A stretch of 47,111 nt of DNA from the NCBI GenBank assembly GCA_905339355.1, contig CAJPFZ010000324.1:1-47111 (forward strand), given 5' to 3'. How positions within the stretch are numbered: the stretch's first letter is position 1; every line of letters begins with the position of its first letter. Origin of the DNA: Burkholderiaceae bacterium. Its GTDB lineage: Bacteria > Pseudomonadota > Gammaproteobacteria > Burkholderiales > Burkholderiaceae_C. Below are positions 1-9,613 of the stretch, piece after piece. Under the pieces are notes generated by a model. It did no database searches. It worked only from the letters and a program-made list of their open reading frames with translations, and was not told the DNA's origin. A program made the position numbers and the translations under genes.

Positions 1-1
1 G

Positions 2-292
2 AGCCTGCCCTTGGCGCTGCTCGAAAGCGAAGCGGTGCGCTGGCACCCCGAGTTCATCGGCGCGATGGCCTGGTCGGTGCTCGCGTTGACGCTGGGCGGC
101 AGTTCGCTGCTGTACCTGCTGATCCAGCGCGGCGCGGCCACTCAGGTGACGAGCCTGCTCTACCTGGTGCCGCCGTGCACTGCGGTGATGGCCTGGCTGA
201 TCTTCGGCGAGAGCCTGACCGGCCTGATGATGATCGGCATGCTGCTGACGGCCGCCGGGGTGGCGCTCGTCGTGCGCGCACCAACACGCTGA
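2..292 (+). CDS. EamA/DMT-family transporter, C-terminal part (5' end outside window)
   Basis: The reading frame is open from the first complete codon, so the gene starts upstream of the window; 96 residues are visible. They contain three hydrophobic stretches (about residues 19-38, 44-63 and 69-88), separated by short loops. The pattern of a Gly/Ser-rich helix, a VPP-type loop and a final helix with Leu/Gly/Ala matches the last helices of the EamA (drug/metabolite transporter) fold. Members are inner-membrane permeases for amino acids or other small metabolites; the substrate cannot be read from this piece. The dehydrogenase gene begins 48 bases downstream on the same strand, so co-transcription is possible, although a CACAAT -10-like box at 298-303 could serve the next gene alone. 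Confidence 0.8.
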   Translation, partial: SLPLALLESEAVRWHPEFIGAMAWSVLALTLGGSSLLYLLIQRGAATQVTSLLYLVPPCTAVMAWLIFGESLTGLMMIGMLLTAAGVALVVRAPTR

Positions 293-340
293 CTCGGCAC
301 AATCGGTCCCATCGCGCTCAATCGCGCCAAAGGAGACCCC

Positions 341-1426
<1,086 letters not shown>

Positions 1427-1543
1427 TGCAGCGCATGAAGTGCAGCGCGAACTATGCACGCCCCATGGTGTTGTCAAGCGTGGAAGCACGCTCGCACAAC
1501 ACCCGGTCAGCGAGGTGAATACGCATAGAATCCGCTTCCGCGC

Positions 1544-1572
1544 TTGACACTGCGAGGTCGCACGGCTGTAAT
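1544..1572 (+). promoter_or_regulatory. Sigma-70 promoter of the HU gene
   Basis: A consensus -35 hexamer TTGACA (1544-1549) is followed after 17 bases by TGTAAT (1567-1572), five of six matches to the -10 consensus. Predicted transcription would start near 1579, giving a leader of about 78 bases before the GTG start of the HU gene. A second -10-like box, TAGAAT, lies at 1526-1531 without a good -35. The rest of the 230-base gap from 1427 holds nothing else I recognise. Confidence 0.75.
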
Positions 1573-1656
1573 CAATTCGAGCCGTGCCAGCGATCATCCT
1601 GCGGTCCAAATCACCATCCGGATTCCTTGTGAGACACCTTGAGAGGGGGTACCTTC

Positions 1657-1929
1657 GTGAACAAATCGGAACTGATCGAACACATCGCCAAGCAGGCTGA
1701 CATCTCGAAAGCAGCAGCCACGCGCGCACTCGAGGCGGTGATCGGCGGCGTGAAGACGACGCTGAAGAAGAACAACAGCGTCTCGCTGGTGGGTTTCGGT
1801 ACCTTCAGCGTCAGCAAGCGCGCCGCACGCAGCGGCCGCAATCCCCGCACCGGCGCGGCGATCAAGATCAAGGCCGCCAAGGTTCCGAAGTTCCGCCCCG
1901 GCAAGGCGCTCAAGGATGCGGTGAACTGA
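1657..1929 (+). CDS. hupB: DNA-binding protein HU (beta-type), nucleoid-associated
   Basis: This is a 90-residue protein of exactly the usual HU length. It begins with the family pattern [10 protein letters not shown] and contains the [11 protein letters not shown] strand pair. The RSGRNPRTG hairpin arm with the conserved proline intercalates into the DNA minor groove. It ends with the [14 protein letters not shown] helix. HU dimers bend and compact DNA and help replication, recombination and transcription. I choose the GTG at 1657 because the purine-rich ribosome site GAGAGGGGG (1641-1649) sits just upstream; the TTG at 1639 lies before it and would add six unlikely residues. Synteny hupB-tRNA-ppiD resembles the lon-hupB-ppiD order of other proteobacteria, though lon is not present here. 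Confidence 0.96.
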   Translation: MNKSELIEHIAKQADISKAAATRALEAVIGGVKTTLKKNNSVSLVGFGTFSVSKRAARSGRNPRTGAAIKIKAAKVPKFRPGKALKDAVN

Positions 1930-1945
1930 ACCGCAGCGTTCGACC

Positions 1946-2021
1946 GGGTGCTTAGCTCAGTTGGTAGAGCGGCGCCCTTACAAGGCGTAGGTCGGGGGTT
2001 CGAACCCCTCAGCACCCACCA
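1946..2021 (+). tRNA. tRNA-Val (anticodon UAC)
   Basis: The 76-base sequence folds as a full cloverleaf with the CCA end encoded (2019-2021). The acceptor stem GGGTGCT pairs with AGCACCC (2011-2017). The D arm carries the AGTTGGTA loop. The anticodon stem 1972-1976/1984-1988 closes the loop CTTACAA, whose positions 34-36 are TAC. The T arm contains the GGTTCGAACCC pattern. It lies 16 bases after the HU stop codon, so it is probably transcribed from the HU promoter as well. Confidence 0.97.
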
Positions 2022-2091
2022 CCCACAGCGGCTTGCCACCCCGGGCAGATGTGGCCCGGTCAGCTAGAATCTCCCGCAAGCCCGCACCTTC

Positions 2092-2115
2092 AAAGGCGAA
2101 CCTCGGTTCGCCTTT
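2092..2115 (+). terminator. Hairpin, likely intrinsic terminator after hupB-tRNA-Val
   Basis: AAAGGCGAAC (2092-2101) pairs perfectly with GTTCGCCTTT (2106-2115) around a four-base CTCG loop. The bases after it (GTTGCGTTT) are only moderately T-rich, so termination may be incomplete. A TAGAAT box at 2065-2070 lies just upstream; if that is an active -10, the hairpin would instead sit in the 5' leader of ppiD. Confidence 0.55.
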
Positions 2116-2199
2116 GTTGCGTTTGCGGCAGGCGTAAGCTCGAATTCCTCGACACTGTCCACGCTGCCTTGACTTTCGGCTCTTGCTAGAGGCCCTCCG

Positions 2200-4125
2200 A
2201 TGTTTGAATTTGTCCGCACGCACACCCGACTGTTCCTGTTCATCATCGTGCTCCTGATCATCCCGTCGTTCGTGTTCTTCGGGATCGAGGGCTACAGCCG
2301 CTTCAGCGACGGGACCAATGCCCCCGTCGCCGAGGTGGCGGGGCGCAAGATCACGCAGGCCGAGTGGGACGCCGCGCACCGCGAACAGGTCGAGCGCGTG
2401 CGCCGGCAGATGCCCGGCGTCGACGCCAAGCTGTTCGACACGCCGCAGATGCGCCAGCAGACGCTCGACGGCCTGGTGCGCGAGCACGTGATGCTGGCCG
2501 CCGCAGCCGACCTCAACCTCGTCACCACCGACGACCGGCTGCAACGCATCTTCGCGTCCGACCCGCAATTCGCGGCGCTTCGCAATCCCGACGGCAGCGT
2601 CAACAAGGACTTCCTGGGTGCGCAAGGCATGTCGTCGGAGATGTTCGCCCAGCGCTTGCGGCAGGATCTCACCTTGCGCCAGGTCATGCAGGGCATGAGC
2701 GGAACGGTCTTCGCGCCGCCGGCGGTCGCGGGCTCCGCGCTGGACGCCTTCTTCCAGCAGCGCGAGGTGCAGGTGCAGCGCTTCGACACCAAGGACTACG
2801 TGGCCAAGGTGTCACCCACCGACGCGGACCTGGAGAAGTTCTACAAGGACCCGGCCAACGCGTCGCTGTTCGAGGCGCCCGAGCAAGCCAGCATCGAATA
2901 CGTCGTGCTCGACCTCGACACGCTCAAGAAGTCCGTGACGGTGTCGGAGACTCAGCTCAAGGAGTACTTCCAGGCCAACGAAGCTCGATTTGCCACGCCG
3001 GAAGAACGGCGCGCGAGCCACATCCTCGTGAAGGCCGAAGCGAGCGCGCCCACCGATGTGCGAGCCAAGGCAAAGGCCAAGGCCGAATCCCTTCTGGCCG
3101 AAGTGAAGAAGAATTCCGCCGGCTTTGCCGAACTGGCCAGAAAGAACTCCGACGATCCGGGCTCCGCCGAACGTGGCGGTGACCTCGACTTCTTCGGCCG
3201 CGGCGCAATGGTCAAGCCGTTCGAAGACGCCGCGTTCTCGCTCAAGCCCGGCGAGACCAGCGGCGTCGTGGAGAGCGACTTCGGCTATCACATCATCCAG
3301 GTCACCGGCGCGCGTGGCGGCGCGAAGAAGACATTCGACGAGGTGCGCCCGCAGATCGAAGACGAAGTGCGCACCCAGCTCGCACAGAAGGAGTTCGCCG
3401 CCAACGCCGTCGACTTCAGCAACATGGTCTACGAACAGGCCGAAAGCCTGCAGCCGGTGGTCGAGAAGTTCAAGCTTCAGCTGCGCACGGCGCAGGGTGT
3501 GCAACGCACGCCGCGGCCGGACACGCCGGCGCCGTTGAACAACCCGAAGTTCCTCGAAGCGCTGTTCGCGAACGACGCCATCCGCAACAAGCGCAACACC
3601 GATGCGGTCGAGACGGCGCCCAGCCAGCTGGTCTCGGGGCGCATCGTCCAGTACGCCGCTGCGCACACGCTGCCTTTCGCGCAAGTGAAGGACAAGGTGC
3701 GCGAACGTGTGGTTGCGATGCAGGCCGCGGCGCTCGCGCGCAAGGAAGGCGAAGCACGGCTCGCGCAACTGAAGAAGGAGCCGCAGACCGCCTTGGCGGC
3801 GGAAGCCGCCACGGTGTCGCGTGCGCAGACCAAGGATCTGCCGCGTCCGCTCATCGACGCCGTGCTGCGAGCCGACACCGCGGCGCTGCCGGCCGTGGTC
3901 GGAGTGGACCTCGGCGACGCGGGCTATGCCGTCGCCCGCGTCACCAAGGTGCTGGGGCGCGATCCCATCGCTGCCGATCCGGCCCGGGCGCAGGCGCAGT
4001 ACGCCCAGGCTTGGGGCGACGCCGAGGCGCGGGCCTACTATGCGGCGCTCAAATCGCGCCTGAAGGTGAGCGTCGACGACAAGGCCGTGGCAAATGCCGA
4101 AGCGGCCAGCGCGGCAGCCCGATGA
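2200..4125 (+). CDS. ppiD: Membrane-anchored periplasmic chaperone / peptidyl-prolyl isomerase PpiD
   Basis: This 641-residue protein matches PpiD, whose usual length is about 620-640. A short cytoplasmic N-terminus is followed by one membrane anchor (about residues 11-30, rich in Leu, Ile and Phe) and a large periplasmic part. The SurA-like N-terminal chaperone region comes first. A single parvulin rotamase domain spans about residues 265-370, opening with RRASHILVK and closing with FGYHIIQV. A second SurA-like region follows, with an Ala-rich end. PpiD works next to the SecYEG translocon, assisting early folding of exported and outer-membrane proteins. GAGG (2188-2191) precedes the ATG at a suitable distance. 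The gene follows hupB as in E. coli. Catalytic isomerase activity is often absent in PpiD and is not claimed. Confidence 0.94.
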   Translation: MFEFVRTHTRLFLFIIVLLIIPSFVFFGIEGYSRFSDGTNAPVAEVAGRKITQAEWDAAHREQVERVRRQMPGVDAKLFDTPQMRQQTLDGLVREHVMLAAAADLNLVTTDDRLQRIFASDPQFAALRNPDGSVNKDFLGAQGMSSEMFAQRLRQDLTLRQVMQGMSGTVFAPPAVAGSALDAFFQQREVQVQRFDTKDYVAKVSPTDADLEKFYKDPANASLFEAPEQASIEYVVLDLDTLKKSVTVSETQLKEYFQANEARFATPEERRASHILVKAEASAPTDVRAKAKAKAESLLAEVKKNSAGFAELARKNSDDPGSAERGGDLDFFGRGAMVKPFEDAAFSLKPGETSGVVESDFGYHIIQVTGARGGAKKTFDEVRPQIEDEVRTQLAQKEFAANAVDFSNMVYEQAESLQPVVEKFKLQLRTAQGVQRTPRPDTPAPLNNPKFLEALFANDAIRNKRNTDAVETAPSQLVSGRIVQYAAAHTLPFAQVKDKVRERVVAMQAAALARKEGEARLAQLKKEPQTALAAEAATVSRAQTKDLPRPLIDAVLRADTAALPAVVGVDLGDAGYAVARVTKVLGRDPIAADPARAQAQYAQAWGDAEARAYYAALKSRLKVSVDDKAVANAEAASAAAR

Positions 4126-4140
4126 CGCTGTCGCTTCGTC

Positions 4141-4146
4141 TATAAT
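4141..4146 (+). promoter_or_regulatory. -10 box of the tRNA-His gene
   Basis: A perfect TATAAT stands 12 bases before the first base of tRNA-His and 15 bases after the ppiD stop codon. A GC-rich run (TCTCGGGC) follows, as in the discriminator of growth-controlled stable-RNA promoters. No convincing -35 hexamer is seen at the right distance. Confidence 0.6.
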
Positions 4147-4158
4147 CTCGGGCTCTGC

Positions 4159-4235
4159 GGTGGCTGTAGCTCAGTTGGTAGAGTCCAGGATTGTGATTCC
4201 TGTCGTCGTGGGTTCGAGTCCCATCAGCCACCCCA
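4159..4235 (+). tRNA. tRNA-His (anticodon GUG)
   Basis: This 77-base tRNA has the histidine-specific extra G at position -1 (4159), opposite C73 (4232), and an encoded CCA (4233-4235). The acceptor stem GTGGCTG pairs with CAGCCAC (4225-4231). The anticodon stem CAGGA/TCCTG (4186-4190/4198-4202) closes the loop TTGTGAT, with GTG at positions 34-36. The extra G is the main identity element for histidyl-tRNA synthetase. Confidence 0.98.
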
Positions 4236-4247
4236 AGACATGACGCG

Positions 4248-4275
4248 AAAACGGCCTCCTTGCGAGGCCGTTTTC
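4248..4275. terminator. Bidirectional intrinsic terminator between tRNA-His and the histidine kinase gene
   Basis: AAAACGGCCTC (4248-4258) pairs with GAGGCCGTTTT (4264-4274) around a five-base loop. The arm ends in a T run on both strands. It can stop the tRNA-His transcript from the left and the sensory operon, whose last gene ends at 4314, from the right. Confidence 0.85.
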
Positions 4276-4313
4276 CATTTGAGGCGTGGCGTCGAAACGT
4301 CGACTCAGCCGTC

Positions 4314-6623
4314 TCAGTGCCGCGCCGAGAACTCGCGGATGATCACGTGGCAGCCGATGCCTTGCTGCGGCAGCTCGCGCCACTCGACTTCGCCGCCGAG
4401 CTGCTTGACGCGCTTGCGCACGCCGCCGAGCCCGAGTCCGTGCGACCAGGCACGTGGGTTGCGCCCGATGCCATCGTCGACCACGGTCAGGTCGAGGCGA
4501 TCGTTTTCGAGGGTGAACTCGATGTCCACGCGCCGCGCCTGGGCGTGCGAGATGATGTTGCTGACGAGTTCACGCAGCACGCGAGTGAGGCCGGACCACT
4601 GCACCACCGTGAGCAGCACGTCTTCGTCGAACGTGCAGTTCCAGCCGAGCTCCACATGCGCGGCCGTCAATCGCTGCGTCAGGTCAGCCTTCCATTCGGC
4701 GGCTGCGTGCGACAGGCGATGGTTCGACGCTGCCAGCCCGCGGGTCAATGTCTTGAGATCCTGCAGCGTGTGGCGCACGTACTCTTCCATCTCCGGCGAG
4801 TGGGCCTTGTACATCAGCGTCAGCAGCCGCGCGCCGATGTCGTCGTGCAGATCCTGCGCCAGCCGCGCGCGCTCCTCGCTGCGGCCTTGCTCGACGGCCT
4901 TGTCGAAAGCGACCGCGCGCCGCAGCTGCTCGACGATTCTCTCCGTGAGCCTCGCATCCTCGGAGGTGAAGAGCCGCCGCCCGCGGTGGGCGAAGCGCAG
5001 CACCAGCGAGCGGGCGTTGTCCTGCGGGTCCTCGCCGGGCGCCCCGCCCAGCAGCGGCACCGGCAGGATCATTGCCGAGCCGTCGGCGACCACCCGCGTC
5101 ACGCTGCTTCGCTTGTCGATGACGATCACCTCCATCGGCTCGAACAGCTCGCGCAGCAGATGCGAGAGCAGGCTCGGCGTGCGCTCCGGGTAGGCCTCGA
5201 CCTCGCGTGCGATGCGGTACAGCTGCTCGAACATGCGCTCGGTCGTCAGCATGCTGCTGCCCAGCAGCTGGTTCAGGATCCACTGCCGCGCGCCGGCATA
5301 GATTCCGAGCGCGAGAAACAGCGACAGCGTCAGCGATGCGAACTGCCCGAACGAGAACACCGCGACGAACAGCAGGTCCAGGGAGGTCGCGACGGTACTG
5401 ATGGCCGCCAGCAGCGAGAACTCCCGCATGATCTGCTGCGACTTCGACAGGAAGGGCACCAGCAGCAGCAGCGACGCGAGGAACACGTACCAGATCATCG
5501 AGCCGATGGCCGCGATGTTGTGCTGCACGCCGGGCGCGCGCCCGGCAGCGGCGAGCGCGATCGTCAGCAGGATCCAGGTGCTGATTCCCACCACGCAGAA
5601 ACGCCGCAGCACGATCGCGAACGGGTGCGGCTCAACGTGGTACGAGCGAGTGAGCAGCCCCACCATCAACAGACCGAGCGCCGACACGCTGCCCTGCGTC
5701 CACCACCACGCGTCGGCGAGCAGCCCCTGGCTCTTCAGCGCGACGAGCGCGGCCACGTAGACCCACGCCGACAGCGCGATCCAGCCGCAACCGGGCAGGC
5801 GCCGCGGGTGCAGGCAGATGGCGTTGACCAGGGCCGCGGCGGTGACGAGGTCGAAGGCCATCCGCAGCGGCATGTCGAGCCTGGCGAATGGCGCCGGTAG
5901 CGCCAGCTCGAGCGTCGATTCGACGGCGATGAACACGAGGTTGCCGGTCTGGCACAAGGCCATCATCGAATAGAGCAGGTTCGGGCCGGTCGGCCGCGCG
6001 AGCAGCACCACCATAGCGACCAGGTACAGGACCAGCGCAAAAGCGCTGAGCAGCCAGAACATGCCGCCGAGGCCGGCGAAGCCGCGCCGCTGGAGTTGCA
6101 GCTCGACCATGGCGCCGTCGGAGAAGAACAGCTTCACGCTCTGCTGCGACAACGCGGCGGAAATCTGCTCGTGCATCGCGCGATGCCGATCCCGGTCGGC
6201 GTCGGAGATCAGCCAGCGCGACGAGCGTTGCAGCGTCAGCACATCGGCGACGGCGGTCGAGACATCGCCGCCGACGATGCCGATCAGCGAACGCCCGACG
6301 TGGGGCTGCAGCTGGGGATCGGTCGAGGCGGCGAGTTCAAGTTGCCCTTGCGCGTTGGGACGCCAGGTCGCGTCGATGTGTGGCGGGTCGCCCAGCCAGC
6401 GCGCGAGGAAGAACAGGCCCACGCATCCGAGCAGCGCCGCGCCGACCAGCAGGCGCAGGCGCCAGCCCATCCATCGCGACAGCCCGCGGTCGCGTGCGAA
6501 GCTGCGATCCAGCAACCCGGAGTCGAATGCCGACTCCGGGAAGGCGGGTGGCGTGCTCAAAGGGGCTTTGTCGCGCGGCGGCAGGCCGCCGCCGCCGCCG
6601 AGGCTCGAGCTCGTGACAGCCAA
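4314..6623 (-). CDS. Multi-pass membrane sensor histidine kinase (HisKA_3/NarX-like)
   Basis: This 769-residue protein has a 50-residue Gly/Pro-rich cytoplasmic start and a first membrane helix at about 56-74. A periplasmic region of roughly 110 residues (77-187) follows, then a run of further helices to about residue 455. The cytoplasmic kinase part carries the phospho-acceptor in LAQDLHDDIGARLL (H593). The HATPase domain at the C-terminus has the VVDDGIGRN and HGLGLGGVRKRV motifs, the arrangement found with NarL/LuxR-type regulators. The start is an unusual TTG, supported by a strong GGAGGAG site (6631-6637) seven bases before it; the first in-frame ATG would delete 51 residues. It is the last gene of a minus-strand set with a LuxR-type regulator and a PhnD-like periplasmic protein. 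The signal is unknown. Confidence 0.88.
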   Translation of the reverse strand: MAVTSSSLGGGGGLPPRDKAPLSTPPAFPESAFDSGLLDRSFARDRGLSRWMGWRLRLLVGAALLGCVGLFFLARWLGDPPHIDATWRPNAQGQLELAASTDPQLQPHVGRSLIGIVGGDVSTAVADVLTLQRSSRWLISDADRDRHRAMHEQISAALSQQSVKLFFSDGAMVELQLQRRGFAGLGGMFWLLSAFALVLYLVAMVVLLARPTGPNLLYSMMALCQTGNLVFIAVESTLELALPAPFARLDMPLRMAFDLVTAAALVNAICLHPRRLPGCGWIALSAWVYVAALVALKSQGLLADAWWWTQGSVSALGLLMVGLLTRSYHVEPHPFAIVLRRFCVVGISTWILLTIALAAAGRAPGVQHNIAAIGSMIWYVFLASLLLLVPFLSKSQQIMREFSLLAAISTVATSLDLLFVAVFSFGQFASLTLSLFLALGIYAGARQWILNQLLGSSMLTTERMFEQLYRIAREVEAYPERTPSLLSHLLRELFEPMEVIVIDKRSSVTRVVADGSAMILPVPLLGGAPGEDPQDNARSLVLRFAHRGRRLFTSEDARLTERIVEQLRRAVAFDKAVEQGRSEERARLAQDLHDDIGARLLTLMYKAHSPEMEEYVRHTLQDLKTLTRGLAASNHRLSHAAAEWKADLTQRLTAAHVELGWNCTFDEDVLLTVVQWSGLTRVLRELVSNIISHAQARRVDIEFTLENDRLDLTVVDDGIGRNPRAWSHGLGLGGVRKRVKQLGGEVEWRELPQQGIGCHVIIREFSARH

Positions 6624-6666
6624 CGTGGGACTCCTCCGCCTGGTGCCGCGCCGCTCCCCGGGGCGG

Positions 6667-7413
6667 CTACACGAGGCCCTGTTTGCTTGCCAGCACGGCC
6701 GCTTCAGCGCGGCTCGATACGTTGAGCTTCTTGTAGATCGACTTGATGTGGTCGTTGACGGTGAACCACTTGATGCCCATGAGGCTCGCGATCTCCTTGA
6801 TCGTGAAGCCCTTGCTCAGATAGGTCAGCACTTCGCTCTCGCGCGGGGTCAGGCGTTCGTGGTCCAGCGGGGCACCCTTGCCGAGCGGCATCGGGCGGCT
6901 GCTCTGGAAGCCCGAGGGCAGCGGCGCAAAGCCCGATTCCGCGCCGCCGGTGCCGGGACCCGAGCCATGGCGGAAGTGCGTGAGCAGACGGCGCGCGATC
7001 GCCGGCGACAGTGGAGGCTGGCCGCGTACGATCTTCTGCAGCTCTTCGACCAGCACCTCGAAGCGGTCTTCCTTCAGCAGATAGCCATCGGCGCCGCATT
7101 GCAGCGCAGGGAAGAGGTGGTCGTCGTCGGAGTAGAGCGTGGTGACGATCTTGGTCGCCGGATAGCGCGCGAGTTCGCCGAGCAGCTCCATGCCGTTGCC
7201 GTCGGGAAGCTCGAGGTCCACGAGGACCAGCTTGAACGGATCGCTCGGCGCGATCGCGCTTTGCCCGCTTTGCGTGGCGACATGGCGCCGCGCGGATTCG
7301 AGGTCGCCTGCTTCGGTGATGACTATCGTGTCGGAAAAACTCTCGCGAACGACACGGCACAGGAAGCTGCGCGCGACCGGGTTGTCTTCGACGATCAGAA
7401 CCTTGACTGCCAT
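6667..7413 (-). CDS. NarL/LuxR-family response regulator
   Basis: This 248-residue protein has a receiver domain at about 1-130, with acidic residues in IVEDN, the phospho-acceptor D66 in VLVDLELPDG and the conserved lysine in YLLKED (K114). A linker of about 50 Gly/Pro/Ser-rich residues follows. The C-terminal LuxR-type helix-turn-helix runs from about 187 to 245 (LTPRESEVLTYLSKG through TVNDHIKSIYKKLNV). I chose the ATG at 7413 because the receiver domain begins immediately, and GTGAAAGAG stands upstream; the longer frame adds 15 unlikely residues. It lies 43 bases before the kinase gene and 46 bases after the binding-protein gene, so the three are probably co-transcribed. The expected role is DNA binding after phosphorylation by the neighbouring kinase; targets are unknown. 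Confidence 0.92.
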   Translation of the reverse strand: MAVKVLIVEDNPVARSFLCRVVRESFSDTIVITEAGDLESARRHVATQSGQSAIAPSDPFKLVLVDLELPDGNGMELLGELARYPATKIVTTLYSDDDHLFPALQCGADGYLLKEDRFEVLVEELQKIVRGQPPLSPAIARRLLTHFRHGSGPGTGGAESGFAPLPSGFQSSRPMPLGKGAPLDHERLTPRESEVLTYLSKGFTIKEIASLMGIKWFTVNDHIKSIYKKLNVSSRAEAAVLASKQGLV

Positions 7414-7459
7414 GGTCGGCACTCTTTCACAAGAATGGCCCATCGTAGCAGCCTGCAAT

Positions 7460-8449
7460 CTAGGGGGGTAGCGTGTGCTGCGACTGCAAGGCCCTCGCCA
7501 AGCGTGCGTATCGATCGCGCAAATCGGCGAGCCGCTCGCTCTTTTGCGCCTCGGTCATGCGCGAGTCGAGCAGCACTTCGGAGCGTTGCTTGAAGTCCTC
7601 GATTTCGAGCACGAACTGCAGCTGCTGGTTGGTCGACGGCTTGAACCCGGCGAGGTCGAACATCAGCTTCAGGCGCTGCTTCTCGGGCGCCGCCTTGCCG
7701 TACCCGAAGAGAAACTTCGACAGTCGTGTGCGCACCGATAGCGGCAGATCCTTTCGCCACAGCAGCGGGTCCTTCGGAATCAGCGCGGACTCCCACAGCA
7801 CGCGCAGAGACGCAGCTCGCGCCGGCTGCGACGCCTTCAGCCGCTGCAGCTCTTCGGTGTTGTAGGTGGCGGCATGCACCTGGCCTCGCAGCACGGCGTC
7901 GAGCGACTGCCCATGGGTGCCGCGGATCAACGGAACGAAGTGATCTTCCGGCCGGATGCCGCGGGGCACGAACAGCGCATACGACGGCATCGCGTGCCCA
8001 GAGGTCGACGAGACTTCGCCCATCGCGAAGCCGTAGGTGCGCGGCTTGGACAACAGCTGATCCATCGTCGGCACCGGCCCATCGCGGCGCGCTATGACGA
8101 TTGAGCGGTAGCCGGGGGACCCCGACGCGTCCACGAGCTGGCCGAAGACCTCGACGTTGGCGCGCTCTATGCAATCCAGAGCGGCCTTGCTCGACAGCCA
8201 GGCCAGGTGCGCCTTGTTGGTCACCAATGCATCGATGGCGGCTGCATAGGTGGGTGGGTAGAAGCCTTGCACGTCGAGGCCGGTCGCGGCGCGCATGTCT
8301 GCGAAGAAGGGTTCCCACGACGCACGCGTATCGTCGACGGTGGTCGTCGTGATCACCGCAAACACCAGCGGCTCCTGGGCCAGGGCCGGCACGAGCGGCC
8401 ACCATGCAGACGCCACGACGAACGGTAACTTCAGCAACAGACGGCGCAC
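7460..8449 (-). CDS. PhnD-like periplasmic substrate-binding protein, probable sensor input protein
   Basis: This 329-residue protein starts with a signal peptide: VRRLLLK, then a hydrophobic core, ending ALAQ near residue 25. The mature part reads as a phosphate/phosphonate (PhnD/transferrin-like) binding protein. It has an opening beta strand (LVFAVITTTT), the YPPTYAAAIDALVTNKAHLAWLS region, and the ATYNTEELQRL hinge region in the second lobe. The GTG at 8449 is preferred because GGAG lies ten bases upstream and the signal peptide starts cleanly there; the longer frame adds 23 residues without signal character. No ABC permease or ATPase gene is adjacent, while a response regulator and kinase follow directly. 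This suggests ligand sensing for the kinase rather than transport. The ligand cannot be told from sequence alone. Confidence 0.82.
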   Translation of the reverse strand: MRRLLLKLPFVVASAWWPLVPALAQEPLVFAVITTTTVDDTRASWEPFFADMRAATGLDVQGFYPPTYAAAIDALVTNKAHLAWLSSKAALDCIERANVEVFGQLVDASGSPGYRSIVIARRDGPVPTMDQLLSKPRTYGFAMGEVSSTSGHAMPSYALFVPRGIRPEDHFVPLIRGTHGQSLDAVLRGQVHAATYNTEELQRLKASQPARAASLRVLWESALIPKDPLLWRKDLPLSVRTRLSKFLFGYGKAAPEKQRLKLMFDLAGFKPSTNQQLQFVLEIEDFKQRSEVLLDSRMTEAQKSERLADLRDRYARLARALQSQHTLPP

Positions 8450-8535
8450 TGGTTGTTTTCTCCGCTGGGCGCTCGGGTTCCCGCCGCGGATTATCGACGC
8501 GAAGCCGCGCCGCTGCACCTGCCGTGTGGCGGAAT

Positions 8536-9513
8536 TCAGGCGTTGGTCATCACCAGCTTGCCACGCACCTGCCGGCTACCCATGCGAACGAACGCGGCCT
8601 TCAGTTCGGGCATCGGCAGAACCTGGTCGAGCACCGGCTTGATGCGCCCCTTCACATACCAGTCGGCGAGCTCGGCAAGCGCCAGGGCGTGGCGCTTGGG
8701 CTCGCGACGAGCGAATTCTCCAAGGAACACGCCGACGATCGACGTTCCCTTGAGCAGCGGCAGGTTGAGCGGGAGCGAGGGGATCGTTCCCTGTGCAAAC
8801 CCGATGACGAGGTAGCGGCCGCGCCAGGCCATGGAGCGGAACACCGGCTCGGCCAAGTCGCCGCCGACCGGGTCGTAGACGACGTCGGGCCCCTTGCCGC
8901 CGGTGAGCGCCTTCAATTCGTCGCGGATGCTGGCGCTGCTGTAGTTGATCGTGGCATCGGCCCCCAGCTCGCGGCACAGGGCGCACTTCTCGTCGCTGGA
9001 GGCCGCCGCGATGACACGCGCGCCCACCGCCTTGGCGATCTGGATCGCCGCGGTGCCGACGCCGCCTGCCGCACCCAACACCAGCACGGTTTCGCCGGGT
9101 TTCAGCTCACCGCGGTCGACCAGCGCGTGGTAAGAGGTTCCGTACGTGCAGATGAAGGCCGCCGCGTCTTCGAAGGCGAACTGCGGCGGCAGCGGCATCA
9201 CCAGCTGCGCGCTGACGCAGGCATGCGTCGCAAAGCCGCCCATGCCGCCGAAAGAGGCCACGGCGTCGCCGACCTTCAGGTGGGCGACGCCATCGCCCAC
9301 TGCATCGATCACGCCCGCGTACTCTGAACCGGGCACGAAGGGCAGCGGGGGCTTGGCCTGGTACTTGTTCTGCACGATCAAAAGGTCGGGAAAGTTCAGG
9401 CTCGCCGCGCGAATCGCGACGCGCACTTCGCCCGGTTTCGGGTCGGGTGTGGGCAGCTCTTTCCAGGTGAGCGCTTCGGGGCCGATCGGGTTGTCGCAAA
9501 TCCAGGCGTGCAT
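8536..9513 (-). CDS. NADPH:quinone oxidoreductase, zinc-free MDR/Qor family
   Basis: This 325-residue medium-chain dehydrogenase/reductase has an N-terminal GroES-like part with the Qor-type PFVPGSEYAGVI segment. The nucleotide-binding fold carries VLGAAGGVGTAAIQIAK, and ends with LKAAFVRMGSRQVRGKLVM. The cysteines and histidine that bind zinc in alcohol dehydrogenases are missing, as expected for quinone reductases and enoyl reductases. The likely reaction is NADPH-dependent reduction of quinones or alpha,beta-unsaturated carbonyls; the exact substrate is unknown. The ATG at 9513 is preceded by GGAG at good spacing; the longer frame to 9633 runs into the divergent surE gene. It lies 86 bases before the PhnD-like gene on the same strand, so it may share a transcript with the sensory genes, but a functional link is not evident. 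Confidence 0.9.
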   Translation of the reverse strand: MHAWICDNPIGPEALTWKELPTPDPKPGEVRVAIRAASLNFPDLLIVQNKYQAKPPLPFVPGSEYAGVIDAVGDGVAHLKVGDAVASFGGMGGFATHACVSAQLVMPLPPQFAFEDAAAFICTYGTSYHALVDRGELKPGETVLVLGAAGGVGTAAIQIAKAVGARVIAAASSDEKCALCRELGADATINYSSASIRDELKALTGGKGPDVVYDPVGGDLAEPVFRSMAWRGRYLVIGFAQGTIPSLPLNLPLLKGTSIVGVFLGEFARREPKRHALALAELADWYVKGRIKPVLDQVLPMPELKAAFVRMGSRQVRGKLVMTNA

Positions 9514-9600
9514 GCTGTCTCCGGTGAGTCGGGTATCGCGGCGATGATAGGCAGGGGACCGGCGCGGTCGAGTCACGCAGGTGACGGCCCTGCGGCTCCC

Positions 9601-9606
9601 TACAAT
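9601..9606 (+). promoter_or_regulatory. -10 box of surE, suggesting a leaderless or near-leaderless transcript
   Basis: TACAAT ends seven bases before the surE ATG (9614), and no Shine-Dalgarno sequence lies between them. If this is the active -10, transcription starts at or next to the A of ATG. A GTGACG at 9581-9586 is the nearest -35 candidate but is spaced at only 14 bases. Confidence 0.5.
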
Positions 9607-9613
9607 CGGCCCC

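Noticed and set aside
4260-5900. A 546-codon plus-strand open frame opposite the histidine kinase gene
   Set aside because: The translation is Gln/Arg/His-rich low complexity, and it begins within the terminator hairpin after tRNA-His.
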